64,000 nt of DNA from [Clostridium] asparagiforme DSM 15981 (GCA_025149125.1 CP102272.1:5146001-5210000); one strand, 5' to 3'; shown: positions 54,930 to 64,000, counted from the stretch's first letter. Notes: a model not told the origin generated them from the letters alone. Numbers and translations are program-made.

Positions 54930-56165
54930 TCATCCCAACCGATGAATAAACAACCCGCTCCTAAGCTTCGGCTCAAACCACGTGGACTTGGGCGGCATGA
55001 GTAACCCCGCGTCCGCCACGGCCAAAAGCTCCTTAATGGAGGTTGGGTACATGGAAAACGCCACGGTCATGTCCTCCTTCACCCTGCGCTCCAGCTCGCC
55101 CAGCCCCCGGATTCCACCAATAAAATCGATCCGCTTATCCGTCCTGGGGTCGCCGATGCCAAGCACCGGTCCCAGCAGCCGATCCTGAAGAATGGACACG
55201 TCCAGCCCCTTCACCGGGTCGTAGCTACGGCACTCTGCCCCGGCGGCCAGCTTATACCAGCTCCCGCCCAGGTACATTCCGAACAGGCCCTTCTCATCCG
55301 GCGCATAGGGGCCGTCCATTTTCTCCACGGTAAAATGCTCCCCCGCCGCGGCCAGAAAATCCGCCTCATCCAAACCGTTTAAATCCTTCACCACCCGGTT
55401 GTAGGGCAGGATCATCAGCTGCTCGTCCGGGAACAGCACGGACAGGAAATAGTTGAAGGGCTCCTCCCCGGTATACCCCGGATTCTCCTCCCGGCGCTTC
55501 AGCCCCACCTTCACCGCCGATGCCGCCCGGTGGTGCCCGTCTGCAATATAGGTGGCCGGAATCGCCGCGAAGGCCGCCTCAATGCGCCCGTTCTGCGCTG
55601 TGTCCTCCACCTTCCACACCGTGTGCCCGATGCCGTCCTCCGAGACAAAGTCGTAGAGCGGCTTTCCCGCCGTCACCTCATCCACCACCTGATTCACCGC
55701 CCGGTCGGCCCGGTAAGCCAGGAAAATGGGGCCGGTGTGCGCATTTGTCGTGTCCACGTGGCGGATCCGGTCGATCTCCTTGTCCTCGCGGGTATTCTCG
55801 TGTTTTTTGATCACCCCGTCCACATAGTCGTCGATGGAACAGCAGGCCACGATGCCCGTCTGGGCGCGCCCATCCATGGTCAGGCGGTAGATATAGTAAC
55901 ACTCCTGCCGGTCCTCCACAAAGGTTCCGTCCGCGATGCGGCCGTCCAGCAGCTCTCTGGCCTTGTCGTAGACCCGGCCGTCGTAGGTGTCCACATCGTC
56001 GGGAAACTGCGTCTCCGGCCGGTCGATGTTCAAAAAGGAAAGGGGATTGCCCGCCACCGCAGCGCACGCCTCCTTCCGGTTGTACACGTCGTAGGGAAGG
56101 GCGGCTACCTTGTCCGCCGCCTCCCGGTTGGGTCTGATGCATAAAAATGGTTTCACTGCCGCCAT
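54930..56165 (-). CDS. DUF1015-family protein
   Basis: 411 residues of the DUF1015 family, widely found next to serA in Firmicutes. Recognisable blocks: AALPYDVYNRKEA, NIDRPETQ, IKKHENTREDKEIDR, IADGHHRAASA, and GLLMPPKSTWFEPKLRSGLFIHRL at the end. The HH and Arg-rich motifs suggest a nucleotide- or phosphate-binding enzyme. Its constant link with serine synthesis hints at a role in serine metabolism, but no reaction is established to my knowledge. Third gene of the serC-serA-DUF1015 set, with GGAGG before the ATG. Confidence 0.92.
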   Translation of the reverse strand: MAAVKPFLCIRPNREAADKVAALPYDVYNRKEACAAVAGNPLSFLNIDRPETQFPDDVDTYDGRVYDKARELLDGRIADGTFVEDRQECYYIYRLTMDGRAQTGIVACCSIDDYVDGVIKKHENTREDKEIDRIRHVDTTNAHTGPIFLAYRADRAVNQVVDEVTAGKPLYDFVSEDGIGHTVWKVEDTAQNGRIEAAFAAIPATYIADGHHRAASAVKVGLKRREENPGYTGEEPFNYFLSVLFPDEQLMILPYNRVVKDLNGLDEADFLAAAGEHFTVEKMDGPYAPDEKGLFGMYLGGSWYKLAAGAECRSYDPVKGLDVSILQDRLLGPVLGIGDPRTDKRIDFIGGIRGLGELERRVKEDMTVAFSMYPTSIKELLAVADAGLLMPPKSTWFEPKLRSGLFIHRLG

Positions 56166-56187
56166 CTGTTTTCCTCCTACCGTGATC

Positions 56188-57351
56188 CTATCTCACCACG
56201 CGCACCCGCAACACGCCCTTGATGGCGTTGAGCTTCTGCAGCGTGATGGGCTCCAGCACATTTTCCAGATCCAGCAGGGTGTAAGCGTACTTATCCCGGC
56301 TCTTGTTGGTCATGTCGGAGATGTTGACTCCCTGCTCCGCCAGAATTCCCGTGATCTGTCCGATCATGTTGGGGATATTCATGTGCAGCACCGCCACGCG
56401 GCTGGCCGCCTGGCACACGCCCATGTCGCAATTCGGATAATTGACGGAGTTTTTGATATTGCCGTTCTCCAGGTAATCCACCAGCTCCTTCACCGCCATC
56501 TTGGCGCAGTTGTCCTCGGACTCCTCCGTGGAAGCGCCTAGGTGGGGGATCACGATGGTATTTTTCATGTGGGCGGACTTGGGGTTGGGGAAGTCCGTCA
56601 CGTAACGGTGAACCTTGCCGCTCTCCAGGGCCTGGGCCATGGCGTCCTCGTCCACCAGCACGTCCCGGGCGAAGTTTAACACCACCACGCCCTCCTTCAT
56701 CTCATCCAGCTTCTCCTTGTTGATCATGCCTCTGGTGGCGTCGAGCAGCGGCACATGGATGGTGATATAGTCGCACTCCTGGTAAATTTTGTCCACGCTG
56801 GTGATATGCTTCACGTCCCGGTTCAGCATCCAGGCGGCGTTCACCGATATGTAGGGGTCGTAGCCGTAGACCTCCATGCCCAGGGCCGCGGCCGCGTTGG
56901 CCACCTCGGCTCCGATGGCGCCCAGACCGATGACGCCCAGCTTCTTGCCCTTGATCTCGCAGCCTGCGAAGGCTTTTTTGCTCTTCTCCGTGGCCTTGGC
57001 AATGTTCTCATCGTCCGCGTTGCTCCGGCACCACTCGATGCCCCCGATCAGATCCCGGGAAGCGATCAGCATGCCGGCAAGCACCATCTCCTTCACGCCG
57101 TTGGCATTCGCTCCGGGGGTGTTGAACACCACGATGCCCTCCTGGGCGCAGGCGTCCAGAGGAATGTTGTTGACTCCGGCTCCGGCTCTGGCCACGGCCA
57201 GCAGACTCTCCGGCAGCTGCATTTCATGCATATTCGCGCTGCGCACCAAAACGCCCTCCGCCTCCCCAACGCTGTCGGTCATCACATAGTCCTGGGGCAG
57301 GCGGTCTGTGCCGCACTTGGAAATATTGTTCAGGCAATGGATCTTTTTCAT
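56188..57351 (-). CDS. serA: D-3-phosphoglycerate dehydrogenase
   Basis: First step of serine synthesis: 3-phosphoglycerate to 3-phosphohydroxypyruvate with NAD+. 387 residues. NAD-binding GVIGLGAIGAEVANAA at about 136-151, NAD-ring and catalytic residues in NFARDVLVDEDAM and IPHLGASTEESEDN (catalytic His), C-terminal ACT domain from about 315 (VAVLHMNIPNMIGQITGILAEQGVNI), which normally binds serine for feedback control. It follows serC by 77 nt containing a CGCCCCGC/GCGGGGCG hairpin (57381-57401). Confidence 0.97.
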   Translation of the reverse strand: MKKIHCLNNISKCGTDRLPQDYVMTDSVGEAEGVLVRSANMHEMQLPESLLAVARAGAGVNNIPLDACAQEGIVVFNTPGANANGVKEMVLAGMLIASRDLIGGIEWCRSNADDENIAKATEKSKKAFAGCEIKGKKLGVIGLGAIGAEVANAAAALGMEVYGYDPYISVNAAWMLNRDVKHITSVDKIYQECDYITIHVPLLDATRGMINKEKLDEMKEGVVVLNFARDVLVDEDAMAQALESGKVHRYVTDFPNPKSAHMKNTIVIPHLGASTEESEDNCAKMAVKELVDYLENGNIKNSVNYPNCDMGVCQAASRVAVLHMNIPNMIGQITGILAEQGVNISDMTNKSRDKYAYTLLDLENVLEPITLQKLNAIKGVLRVRVVR

Positions 57352-57380
57352 AATCTTCTCTCCTCTTTCAACACCGGAAC

Positions 57381-57401
57381 CGCCCCGCGTCCTGCGGGGC
57401 G
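57381..57401 (-). repeat. Hairpin between serC and serA
   Basis: CGCCCCGC and GCGGGGCG with a five-nt loop; no T run, so probably an mRNA stability or processing element. Confidence 0.6.
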
Positions 57402-57428
57402 TAATTCCCTTTCTTTTCCAAAACTTTT

Positions 57429-58514
57429 CTATTTGCCGTATCTGGTCTCAAAATCGTCCATAAATTCCACCAGTTTTTTCACGCCTTCCATGGGCATCGC
57501 GTTGTAGATGCTGGCGCGCATGCCGCCCACGGTCCGGTGGCCCTTTAAATTTTCCAGGCCCGCAGCCTTGGACTCCTTCACAAACAGGGCGTCCATCTCC
57601 TCGTCGCCGGTGACAAAAGGCACGTTCATCAGGGAACGGTCCTGCTTCACCACAGTCCCCTTAAAGAGCTTGCTCTGATCCAGGAAATCGTAAAGAATCT
57701 TCGCCTTCTCCTCGTTGTACTGCTTCATGGCCTCCAGGCCGCCTTTGGCTTTCAGCCACTTGAACACCTTTCCGCAGATGTAGATGCCGTAGGTGGGCGG
57801 GGTGTTGTACAGGGAGCCCGCGTCCACATGGGTCTTGTAACGCAGCATGGTGGGCGTTCCCGGAAGCACATCCTCAGTCACCAGGTCCTCCCTGACGATC
57901 ACGATCACAGTCCCGGCCGGTCCCACGTTCTTCTGGGCTCCGGCAAAGATCAGACCGTATTTAGACACGTCCACCGGCTCCGACAGGAAGCAGGAGGACT
58001 GGTCCGCCACCAGGAGCTTGCCCTTGGTGTTGGGTAATGTCTTGTACTTTGTGCCGTAAATGGTATTATTTTCACAGATGTACACGTAGTCCGCATCCTC
58101 CGAGATCGGCAGATCGGAGCAGTCCGGGATATAGCTGAAGGTCTTATCCGCGCTGGAAGCCACCGCGTTGGCCGTGCCATACAGCTTACCTTCGGAACAC
58201 GCCTTCTTGGCCCACTGTCCGGTCACAATGTAGTCCGCCACCTTGTTTTTCATCAGGTTCATAGGAACCATGGCAAACTGCTGGGACGCGCCGCCCTGTA
58301 AGAACAGCACCTTGTAATTGTCCGGAATATGTAAAAGCCCGCGCAGATCTGATTCAGCTTCGTCGATAATGGTCTGATAAGCCTTAGATCGATGGCTCAT
58401 CTCCATCACTGACATCCCGGTCCCTCTGTAGTCCAGCATCTCCGCCGACGCCTCCGCCAGGACTTCCTCCGGCAGCACGGCCGGACCTGCTGAAAAGTTG
58501 TAAACTCTGCTCAT
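57429..58514 (-). CDS. serC: Phosphoserine aminotransferase
   Basis: Converts 3-phosphohydroxypyruvate to 3-phosphoserine with glutamate. 361 residues, usual length. Blocks: NFSAGPAVLPEEVL, MEMSHRSKAY, FLQGGASQQFAMVPMNL, and the PLP lysine in LIFAGAQKNVGPAG. HRTVGGMRASIYNAM near the end binds the substrate phosphate. ATG follows GAAGGAGG. A hairpin-rich 250-nt leader separates it from ilvB. Confidence 0.97.
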   Translation of the reverse strand: MSRVYNFSAGPAVLPEEVLAEASAEMLDYRGTGMSVMEMSHRSKAYQTIIDEAESDLRGLLHIPDNYKVLFLQGGASQQFAMVPMNLMKNKVADYIVTGQWAKKACSEGKLYGTANAVASSADKTFSYIPDCSDLPISEDADYVYICENNTIYGTKYKTLPNTKGKLLVADQSSCFLSEPVDVSKYGLIFAGAQKNVGPAGTVIVIVREDLVTEDVLPGTPTMLRYKTHVDAGSLYNTPPTYGIYICGKVFKWLKAKGGLEAMKQYNEEKAKILYDFLDQSKLFKGTVVKQDRSLMNVPFVTGDEEMDALFVKESKAAGLENLKGHRTVGGMRASIYNAMPMEGVKKLVEFMDDFETRYGK

Positions 58515-58545
58515 GTTCGCGCTCCTCCTTCAATGGTTTGTTTTG

Positions 58546-58734
58546 CCGCGGCTTTGCGCGTAGTGGCGCGCCGCAGCCTTGCTGTACATCTGTCTCTTAT
58601 AAATATATACAGATGACTTCCCCGTATGCGGGCCGGTTTCAAGGACCGCAGGCAGGAAAGTCATCCGAATACGCCAACGCACGATCGCCCTTAACGCCGG
58701 GAGGACGCTTTAACATGATAATGTGTTAACGTCC
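58546..58734 (-). promoter_or_regulatory. Structured leader upstream of serC
   Basis: Four inverted repeats occupy the gap between ilvB and serC. GGACG-TTAACA/TGTTAA-CGTCC lies at 58703-58734. AAGTCATC/GATGACTT is at 58612-58665 enclosing GC-rich inner stems. CATCTGT/ACAGATG is at 58587-58615. A GC-rich hairpin at 58546-58579 lies close to the serC ribosome site. The second and third share 58612-58615, so they exclude each other. The layout could be an attenuator or RNA switch, or a mobile repeat unit. It does not fit T-box, SAM, glycine or THF riboswitch patterns that I know. Confidence 0.45.
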
Positions 58735-58765
58735 CCGAAGTGTTACTGACTATCATACACTGTTT

Positions 58766-60448
58766 TTAATTGATTTTCAAGTCCGTATCGTCAAAAGCAT
58801 CCGCAATGGGCGCTCCGGGCGATACCATGGGGAATACCTTGTCGTCGCAGCTGACCTGGCAGTCGATGAGAACCGGGATATTCAGGGAGATCGCCTCCTT
58901 CAGCACCGGGATGAAATCGTCCTTCTGCGTCACCCGGTAGGCTTTCGCCCCCATGGCCTCCGCCAGCTTTACAAAATCCACCGCATCGTTTAAAACGGTC
59001 TGAGAATAGCGCTTGCCGTAGAACAGGGTCTGCCACTGGCGAACCATACCCAGCACGTGGTTGTTCACAATGACCTCCACCACCGGGATGTTGTAGCGCA
59101 CCGCCGTGGCGATCTCGTTCATGTTCATGCGGAAACAGCCGTCGCCCGCGATGTTGATCACCGTGCGGTCCTTGCAGCCCATCTTGGCGCCGATGGCCGC
59201 GCCCAGGCCGTAGCCCATGGTTCCCAGGCCGCCGGAGGTCAGAAGGGTTCTGGGTTTGCGGTAATTGTAATACTGAGCCGCCCACATCTGGTGCTGGCCC
59301 ACCTCGGTGACGATGATGGTGTCCTCGTCCGTCACCTCGTCGATAGCCTGAACAATGTAGGGGCCGGTCAGAAGCCGCTTGTCATAGCGCAGGGGATACA
59401 TATCCTTCATGCGCTCGATGTGGGCGATCCACTCGTCGTGGTTCACCGGGTCCAGGCGGGCGTTGAGCTTGCGCAGAATCACCTTCACATCCCCGATGAT
59501 GCTGGCGTCCACCCGGATGTTCTTGTTAATCTCAGCCGGGTCCACATCCAACTGTAAAATTTTGGCATTTTTAGCGAATTTGGAGGCGTTGCCCGTCACC
59601 CGGTCCGAGAAGCGGGCGCCCACCACGATCAGCAGGTCCGCCTCGGTGATGCCGAAGTTGCTGGTCTTGGTGCCGTGCATGCCCACCATGCCGGTGTAAA
59701 GCTCGTCGGTGCCGTCAAACGCCCCCTTGCCCATGAGGCTGTCTGCCACCGGGGCCTGGATCTTGTGGGCAAAGGCCCGCAGCTCGTCGGAAGCGTTGGC
59801 GATCACAGCGCCGCCGCCCACAAAGATAAAGGGCTTCTGGGCCTTGCGGATCATCTCAACGGCCCGGTCCATGGCCTCCTCGGTGATGGTGTCGCTCTGG
59901 CGCACGATCTCCTCGGGCGCCTGGTACTCATAGTCGCAGGTCGCGCCGGTCACGTCCTTGGTGATATCCACTAACACCGGGCCGGGCCGGCCGGTCTGGG
60001 CGATGGTGAAGGCACGGCGGATGACCTTGGCCAGCTTGTTCACGTCCTTCACGATAAAGTTGTATTTGGTAATGGGCATGGTGACGCCCGTAATATCGAT
60101 CTCCTGGAAGCTGTCCTTGCCCAGCAGGCTGTTGGTCACGTTGCAGGTGATGGCAACCACCGGCACGGAATCCATATAAGCCGTGGCGATACCGGTCACC
60201 AGGTTGGTTGCGCCGGGGCCGGAGGTGGCCAGGCACACGCCCACTTTTCCCGTAGCCCTGGCGTATCCGTCCGCAGCGTGGGACGCTCCCTGCTCGTGGG
60301 AGGTCAGGATATGGGTAATCTCATCCTGATGCTGATACAGCGCGTCGTAGATATTCAAAATGGCCCCGCCCGGATAACCGAACACGGTGTCCACTCCCTG
60401 CTCCCTCAGGCACTGTATTACAATCTCTGCTCCTGTCAATTTGCTCAT
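58766..60448 (-). CDS. ilvB: Acetolactate synthase, large subunit
   Basis: ThDP- and FAD-dependent; joins two pyruvate to acetolactate in valine/leucine synthesis (or pyruvate and 2-oxobutyrate for isoleucine). 560 residues. Catalytic Glu in LTSHEQGASHAADGYARATGKVG; FAD-region VADSLMGKGAFDG and GARFSDRVTGNASKFA; ThDP motif GDGCFRMNMNEIATAVRYNIPVVEVIVNN. ATG follows AAGGAG. No regulatory subunit gene (ilvN) follows, so it must be elsewhere. Third gene of the leuB-ilvD-ilvB set. Confidence 0.97.
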   Translation of the reverse strand: MSKLTGAEIVIQCLREQGVDTVFGYPGGAILNIYDALYQHQDEITHILTSHEQGASHAADGYARATGKVGVCLATSGPGATNLVTGIATAYMDSVPVVAITCNVTNSLLGKDSFQEIDITGVTMPITKYNFIVKDVNKLAKVIRRAFTIAQTGRPGPVLVDITKDVTGATCDYEYQAPEEIVRQSDTITEEAMDRAVEMIRKAQKPFIFVGGGAVIANASDELRAFAHKIQAPVADSLMGKGAFDGTDELYTGMVGMHGTKTSNFGITEADLLIVVGARFSDRVTGNASKFAKNAKILQLDVDPAEINKNIRVDASIIGDVKVILRKLNARLDPVNHDEWIAHIERMKDMYPLRYDKRLLTGPYIVQAIDEVTDEDTIIVTEVGQHQMWAAQYYNYRKPRTLLTSGGLGTMGYGLGAAIGAKMGCKDRTVINIAGDGCFRMNMNEIATAVRYNIPVVEVIVNNHVLGMVRQWQTLFYGKRYSQTVLNDAVDFVKLAEAMGAKAYRVTQKDDFIPVLKEAISLNIPVLIDCQVSCDDKVFPMVSPGAPIADAFDDTDLKIN

Positions 60449-60471
60449 ATATCCCGCACTCCTTTTCCGAA

Positions 60472-60500
60472 GCGCGCCTGAAATGTGGAATCAGGCGCGC
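60472..60500 (-). repeat. Hairpin between ilvD and ilvB
   Basis: GCGCGCCTGA and TCAGGCGCGC form a perfect 10 bp stem; no T run. Probably an mRNA processing or stability element. Confidence 0.65.
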
Positions 60501-60540
60501 GCTCATTCTATATGCATGTCAATTTGCCGCCCAGCCGGGT

Positions 60541-62205
60541 TTATTTCACTTCCAGCACCGCACCGCGGTCCGCGCTGGTCACCAGGGAGGCGTACCTTGC
60601 CAGGTATCCGCTCGTCACCTGGGGCGTGGGGGCGCTCCATCTCGCCTTTCTGGCCGCCAGCTCCTCGTCGGAGACCTTCACGTCCAGCCTGTGGTTGTCG
60701 ATGTCGATGGAAATGATGTCGCCCTCTTCCACCAGTGCGATGGGTCCGCCCACCTGGGCTTCCGGGCACACATGTCCGATGGAAGCGCCTCTGGAAGCGC
60801 CGGAGAACCGGCCGTCGGTGATCAGGGCCACCGTGGAGCCCAGGCCCATACCCGCGATGGCGGAGGTGGGATTGAGCATCTCGCGCATGCCGGGACCGCC
60901 CTTGGGTCCCTCATAGCGGATCACCACCACGTCGCCCGCCACGATCCGGCCGCCCTTGATGGCCGCGATGGCGTCCTCCTCGCTGTTAAACACCCTGGCC
61001 GGACCCTCGTGCTGTAACATCTCAGGCGCAACGGCGGAGCGCTTCACAACCGCGCTGCCGGGCGCTAAGTTGCCCCGCAGAATGGCGATGCCGCCGGTCT
61101 GGCTGTAGGGATTCTCCACGGGACGGATCACGTCCGGGTTCTTGTTGGCGCAGCCCTTGATATTTTCGCCCACGGTTTTTCCGGTTACGGTCATGCAGTC
61201 CAGGTTCAGAAGGCCCTTCTTGCTGATCTCGTTCATCACGGCGTAGATGCCGCCCGCCTCGTTTAAATCTTCTATGTAGGTGGGGCCTGCGGGCGCCAGA
61301 TGGCACAGGTTGGGGGTTTTGGCGCTGATCTCATTGGCGATATCCGGGTTCAGCTCCACGCCCGCCTCGTGGGCGATGGCCGGAAGATGGAGCATGCTGT
61401 TGGTGGAGCAGCCCAGGGCCATATCCATGGTCAGAGCGTTGATAAACGCCTCTTTTGTCATAATGTCGCGGGGACGGATGTTCTGGCGGTACATCTCCAT
61501 CACCTGCATTCCGGCGTGCTTCGCAAGCTTGATCCGCTCGGAGTACACCGCCGGGATGGTGCCGTTGCCCCGAAGGCCCATGCCCAGCACCTCGGTCAGA
61601 CAGTTCATGCTGTTGGCCGTGTACATGCCGGAGCAGGAACCGCAGGTGGGACATGCCTTCTCCTCGAACTCCCGCACGTCCTCCTCGCTCATGGTGCCCG
61701 CCGCGTAGGAACCCACTGCCTCGAACATGCTGGAAAGGCTGGTCTTGTGGCCCTTCACATGTCCCGCCAGCATGGGTCCGCCGCTGACGAACACGGTGGG
61801 AACGTTAATTCTGGCCGCGGCCATCAGAAGGCCGGGCACGTTCTTGTCGCAGTTGGGCACCATCACCAGCGCGTCAAACTGGTGAGCCAATGCCATACAC
61901 TCGGTGGAATCCGCGATCAGGTCCCGGGTCACCAGGGAATACTTCATGCCCACATGGCCCATGGCGATGCCGTCGCAGACCGCGATGGCCGGGAACACCA
62001 CCGGGGTGCCGCCCGCCATGGCCACGCCCAGCTTCACCGCTTCCACGATCTTATCCAGGTTCATGTGTCCGGGTACGATTTCATTATAGGAACTCACAAT
62101 GCCCACCATGGGCTTTTTCATCTCTTCCGCCGTCATGCCAAGGGCGTTGAACAGGGATCTGTGGGGCGCCTGCTGCATACCTGTTTTCACTGCATCACTT
62201 TTCAT
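60541..62205 (-). CDS. ilvD: Dihydroxy-acid dehydratase
   Basis: Fe-S enzyme removing water from 2,3-dihydroxy acids to give the keto acids of valine and isoleucine. 554 residues. Iron-sulphur cysteines in [10 protein letters not shown], and [19 protein letters not shown]; further blocks [30 protein letters not shown], and [19 protein letters not shown] near the end. ATG follows GAGGAGG, 14 nt after leuB. Confidence 0.98.
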   Translation of the reverse strand: MKSDAVKTGMQQAPHRSLFNALGMTAEEMKKPMVGIVSSYNEIVPGHMNLDKIVEAVKLGVAMAGGTPVVFPAIAVCDGIAMGHVGMKYSLVTRDLIADSTECMALAHQFDALVMVPNCDKNVPGLLMAAARINVPTVFVSGGPMLAGHVKGHKTSLSSMFEAVGSYAAGTMSEEDVREFEEKACPTCGSCSGMYTANSMNCLTEVLGMGLRGNGTIPAVYSERIKLAKHAGMQVMEMYRQNIRPRDIMTKEAFINALTMDMALGCSTNSMLHLPAIAHEAGVELNPDIANEISAKTPNLCHLAPAGPTYIEDLNEAGGIYAVMNEISKKGLLNLDCMTVTGKTVGENIKGCANKNPDVIRPVENPYSQTGGIAILRGNLAPGSAVVKRSAVAPEMLQHEGPARVFNSEEDAIAAIKGGRIVAGDVVVIRYEGPKGGPGMREMLNPTSAIAGMGLGSTVALITDGRFSGASRGASIGHVCPEAQVGGPIALVEEGDIISIDIDNHRLDVKVSDEELAARKARWSAPTPQVTSGYLARYASLVTSADRGAVLEVK

Positions 62206-62219
62206 CTGTTTCTCCTCCT

Positions 62220-63311
62220 CTATCGTATCCGCTCTGCAACGAGATCACCCATGCGGGTGGTCCCCACCTTCTCGCAACCGTCGGACATAATGTCCCCGGT
62301 GCGGTAACCGTCTTTTAACACCTGCCGGACCGCCTGCTCCACCGCGTCCGCCTCTTTGTCCAGATCAAAGGAATAGCGCAGCATCATAGCCGCGGACAGA
62401 ATGGTCGCGATGGGATTGGCCAGGTCAAGGCCCGCGATATCCGGGGCGGAGCCGTGGCTGGGCTCGTACAGGCCGAACTTACTCTCGTTTAAGCTGGCCG
62501 AGGAGAGCATCCCGATGGAGCCTGTGATCATGCTGGCCTCGTCGGACAGAATGTCGCCGAACATGTTCTCGGTCAGGATCACGTCGAACTGGCCCGGATT
62601 CATCACCAGCTGCATGGCGCAGTTGTCCACCAGCATGTGGGTCAGCTCCACCTCCGGGTAGTCCTTCGCCACCTCCTCCACCACCTTTCTCCACAGGCGT
62701 GAGGAATCCAGCACATTGGCCTTGTCCACGCTGATCACCTTTTTCCGGCGCTTCATGGCGATCTCAAAGCCCTTGATTGCGATCCGGCGGATCTCATTTT
62801 CATTGTATGTAAGGATATCCGTGGCCTGCAGCACGCCGTCCACCTCTTTGGTCCAGCGGTCGCCGAAGTAAATGCCGCCGGTGAGCTCCCGCATGATCAC
62901 CATGTCGAAGCCGTCCCCGATGATCTCATCCTTTAAGGGGCAGGCGGAGGCCAGCTCGGCGTAGAGGTAGGCGGGACGGATGTTGGCGAAGAGTCCCAGG
63001 CCCTTTCTCATGGCCAGAAGTCCTGCCTCAGGGCGCAGGTTCGGGGCCACGTCGTACCACTTGGAGTTGCCCACGTTGCCACCCACCGCTCCCAAAAGCA
63101 CCGCGTCGCTGTTTCGCGCCGTCTCCAGAGCCTCGTCAGTCAGGGGAACGCCGTGGGCGTCGATGGAGCAGCCGCCCATGAGCACCTCGGTATAATGGAA
63201 GCTATGGCCGTAGACCCTGCCCACCTGGTCCAGCACTTTTCTGGCCTCGCGCACGATCTCCGGGCCGATCCCATCCCCCGGTATGGCTGTCACATTATAA
63301 TTCATCTTCAT
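62220..63311 (-). CDS. leuB: 3-isopropylmalate dehydrogenase
   Basis: Oxidative decarboxylation of 3-isopropylmalate in leucine synthesis. 363 residues. Blocks: [33 protein letters not shown] (substrate Arg), [26 protein letters not shown] (catalytic Lys region), [14 protein letters not shown], and [15 protein letters not shown] for NAD binding. ATG follows GGGAGAG. First gene of the operon; promoter at 63373-63401. The short leader (about 55 nt) leaves no room for a T-box. Confidence 0.98.
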   Translation of the reverse strand: MKMNYNVTAIPGDGIGPEIVREARKVLDQVGRVYGHSFHYTEVLMGGCSIDAHGVPLTDEALETARNSDAVLLGAVGGNVGNSKWYDVAPNLRPEAGLLAMRKGLGLFANIRPAYLYAELASACPLKDEIIGDGFDMVIMRELTGGIYFGDRWTKEVDGVLQATDILTYNENEIRRIAIKGFEIAMKRRKKVISVDKANVLDSSRLWRKVVEEVAKDYPEVELTHMLVDNCAMQLVMNPGQFDVILTENMFGDILSDEASMITGSIGMLSSASLNESKFGLYEPSHGSAPDIAGLDLANPIATILSAAMMLRYSFDLDKEADAVEQAVRQVLKDGYRTGDIMSDGCEKVGTTRMGDLVAERIR

Positions 63312-63372
63312 ATCTCTCCCATTCTATCATTCATTTTAGTTATGTCTAAACAAACAAATATGATTTCTTTCC

Positions 63373-63401
63373 ATCATAGCTCATTTAATGGGGGATTTCA
63401 A
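63373..63401 (-). promoter_or_regulatory. Promoter of the leuB-ilvD-ilvB operon
   Basis: TTGAAA, 17 nt, TATGAT on the minus strand, about 60 nt before leuB. Confidence 0.7.
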
Positions 63402-63621
63402 CTGTTGCAGGGGAATTTTCCGATTATGGAATATACAAGTTTGGAATTATTATCATGAACAGAAGTTATAGTGAACCGGCCCAGACGGCGGGAAAACCGG
63501 CGGGGAAAGTCGCGCCAGGCCTGCCTGAAAGCGCCTTTCTCCGCCGGTTTTCCCATTGGGCGCATGTCCTGTGTCCCGGAAGCCATCCCGCCGGAACGGC
63601 TGCCTCCAGCGCAGTACAGCC
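63402..63621. other. Intergenic region with a long inverted repeat
   Basis: No gene is supported; several short frames overlap here by chance. Arms of about 20 bp (GGGAAAACCGGCGG... at 63490-63509 and ...CCGCCGGTTTTCCC at 63534-63554) differ at one base and enclose a 24-nt loop. It may terminate the GNAT gene or be a stray repeat unit. Confidence 0.65.
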
Positions 63622-64000
63622 TCACTGCACTTCGCGCACCAGGCAGTATTGTTTGAGATCGAAATGTTTTTCCACCACGCCGAATACCTTGAATCCGAAA
63701 TGCTCGTACAGCGGGACATTTTTCGGGTTGTGGGTTTCCAGGGAGATCATCAGGCGGCGGCTCTCGGCGTAAGCGATCACCTCGTTTAGCAGCAGAGCCG
63801 AGAGGCCGTGGTGCTGCATACCCTGCCGCACGGCCAGATAGATGATGTGCAGGCGCTCTTCCTGGTGAAGCTGGGCCGTCCAGCGGGAGTTTAAATAGTC
63901 CTTGCCCCTCACAAAGTTCCAGAAAGTTTTAAGGCTGGGGTCCTCCCGGATCAGGTACTCGTCCGTCTTTAAGGCGGCCAGGGCCTCGGTCAGGTAGTAG
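63622..64000 (-). CDS. GNAT-family N-acetyltransferase, 5' end outside the window
   Basis: The frame is open from the right edge of the window to the stop codon at 63622. It holds 125 C-terminal residues: YYLTEALAALKTDEYLI, then LHIIYLAVRQGMQHHGLSALLLNEV with the acetyl-CoA-binding Q/RxxGxA-like loop (RQGMQHHGLS), and LETHNPKNVPLYEHFGFKVFG, the typical GNAT end. Transfers an acetyl group from acetyl-CoA to an unknown amine. Confidence 0.88.
   Translation of the reverse strand, partial: YYLTEALAALKTDEYLIREDPSLKTFWNFVRGKDYLNSRWTAQLHQEERLHIIYLAVRQGMQHHGLSALLLNEVIAYAESRRLMISLETHNPKNVPLYEHFGFKVFGVVEKHFDLKQYCLVREVQ

Noticed and set aside
54672-54945. The C-terminal 91 codons read in the 12-C frame
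   Set aside because: This frame passes through a strong terminator and has chance-like composition; the other frame ends naturally before the terminator.
58546-58579. CGCAAAGC on the minus strand as a second c-di-GMP aptamer
   Set aside because: The GAAA-capped stem and the other conserved parts are missing; it is only part of a GC-rich hairpin.
58591-58602. CTGTCTCTTATA, identical to the first 12 bases of the Tn5/Nextera end
   Set aside because: The match stops after 12 bases, sits within a local palindrome and has no transposase or adapter sequence next to it; taken as coincidence.
63312-63372. T-box or leader-peptide control of leuB-ilvD-ilvB
   Set aside because: The leader after the promoter is only about 55 nt and has no T-box sequence, terminator or Leu/Val codon run.

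Overview
The window looks like a chromosomal segment of a fairly GC-rich Clostridia, most probably Lachnospiraceae or a close relative. This rests on gene content: class III fructose-bisphosphatase, DegV proteins, YesM/YesN two-component genes beside a carbohydrate ABC operon, HAAS/DUF1700 protein, DUF1015-serA-serC cluster, strong AGGAGG ribosome sites and several TTG/GTG starts. There are no rRNA, tRNA, CRISPR or insertion-sequence genes. Gene calls come from reading the sequence; no database search was possible.

Layout. 1-2.4 kb: the end of a LysR regulator facing a phosphoglycerate mutase that is circularly permuted. 2.8-4.7 kb: two paralogous secreted SH3-NlpC/P60 cell-wall hydrolases, both with WalR-like boxes upstream. 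4.9-14.0 kb: housekeeping and miscellaneous genes (TIM-barrel isomerase, DUF1700, Fbp, signal peptidase I, metallo-hydrolase, Fe-alcohol dehydrogenase, M23 peptidase). 14.1-26.4 kb: a carbohydrate locus in which two AraC-type response regulators and a YesM-type kinase face an ABC transporter operon that ends in a 1221-residue LamG/toroid protein, a sugar isomerase and a DlgD-like dehydrogenase. 26.6-33.8 kb: cupin, HIT, diguanylate cyclase, a radical SAM/permuted-papain/DegV operon, and a FUSC-type membrane protein. 34.0-40.0 kb: a cellobiose-type PTS operon with 6-phospho-beta-glucosidase, its PRD regulator and an unusual HPr.

40.1-54.9 kb is the most notable part. A c-di-GMP-I riboswitch with its own terminator heads a leftward operon of about 12.7 kb: HU-like protein, SipW-type peptidase, TasA-like protein, three-hairpin attenuator, membrane-anchored repeat protein, second SipW-type peptidase, second TasA-like protein, another exported protein and a 2356-residue beta-helix adhesin. 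A divergent regulator gene carries a run of 12 C that throws its C-terminus out of frame, as expected for a phase-variable switch. Taken together this looks like a c-di-GMP-controlled, possibly phase-variable, SipW/TasA-type surface fibre or matrix system.

54.9-63.3 kb: serine (serC, serA, DUF1015) and branched-chain amino acid (leuB, ilvD, ilvB) biosynthesis, all leftward, with a structured leader before serC. The window ends inside a GNAT acetyltransferase gene.
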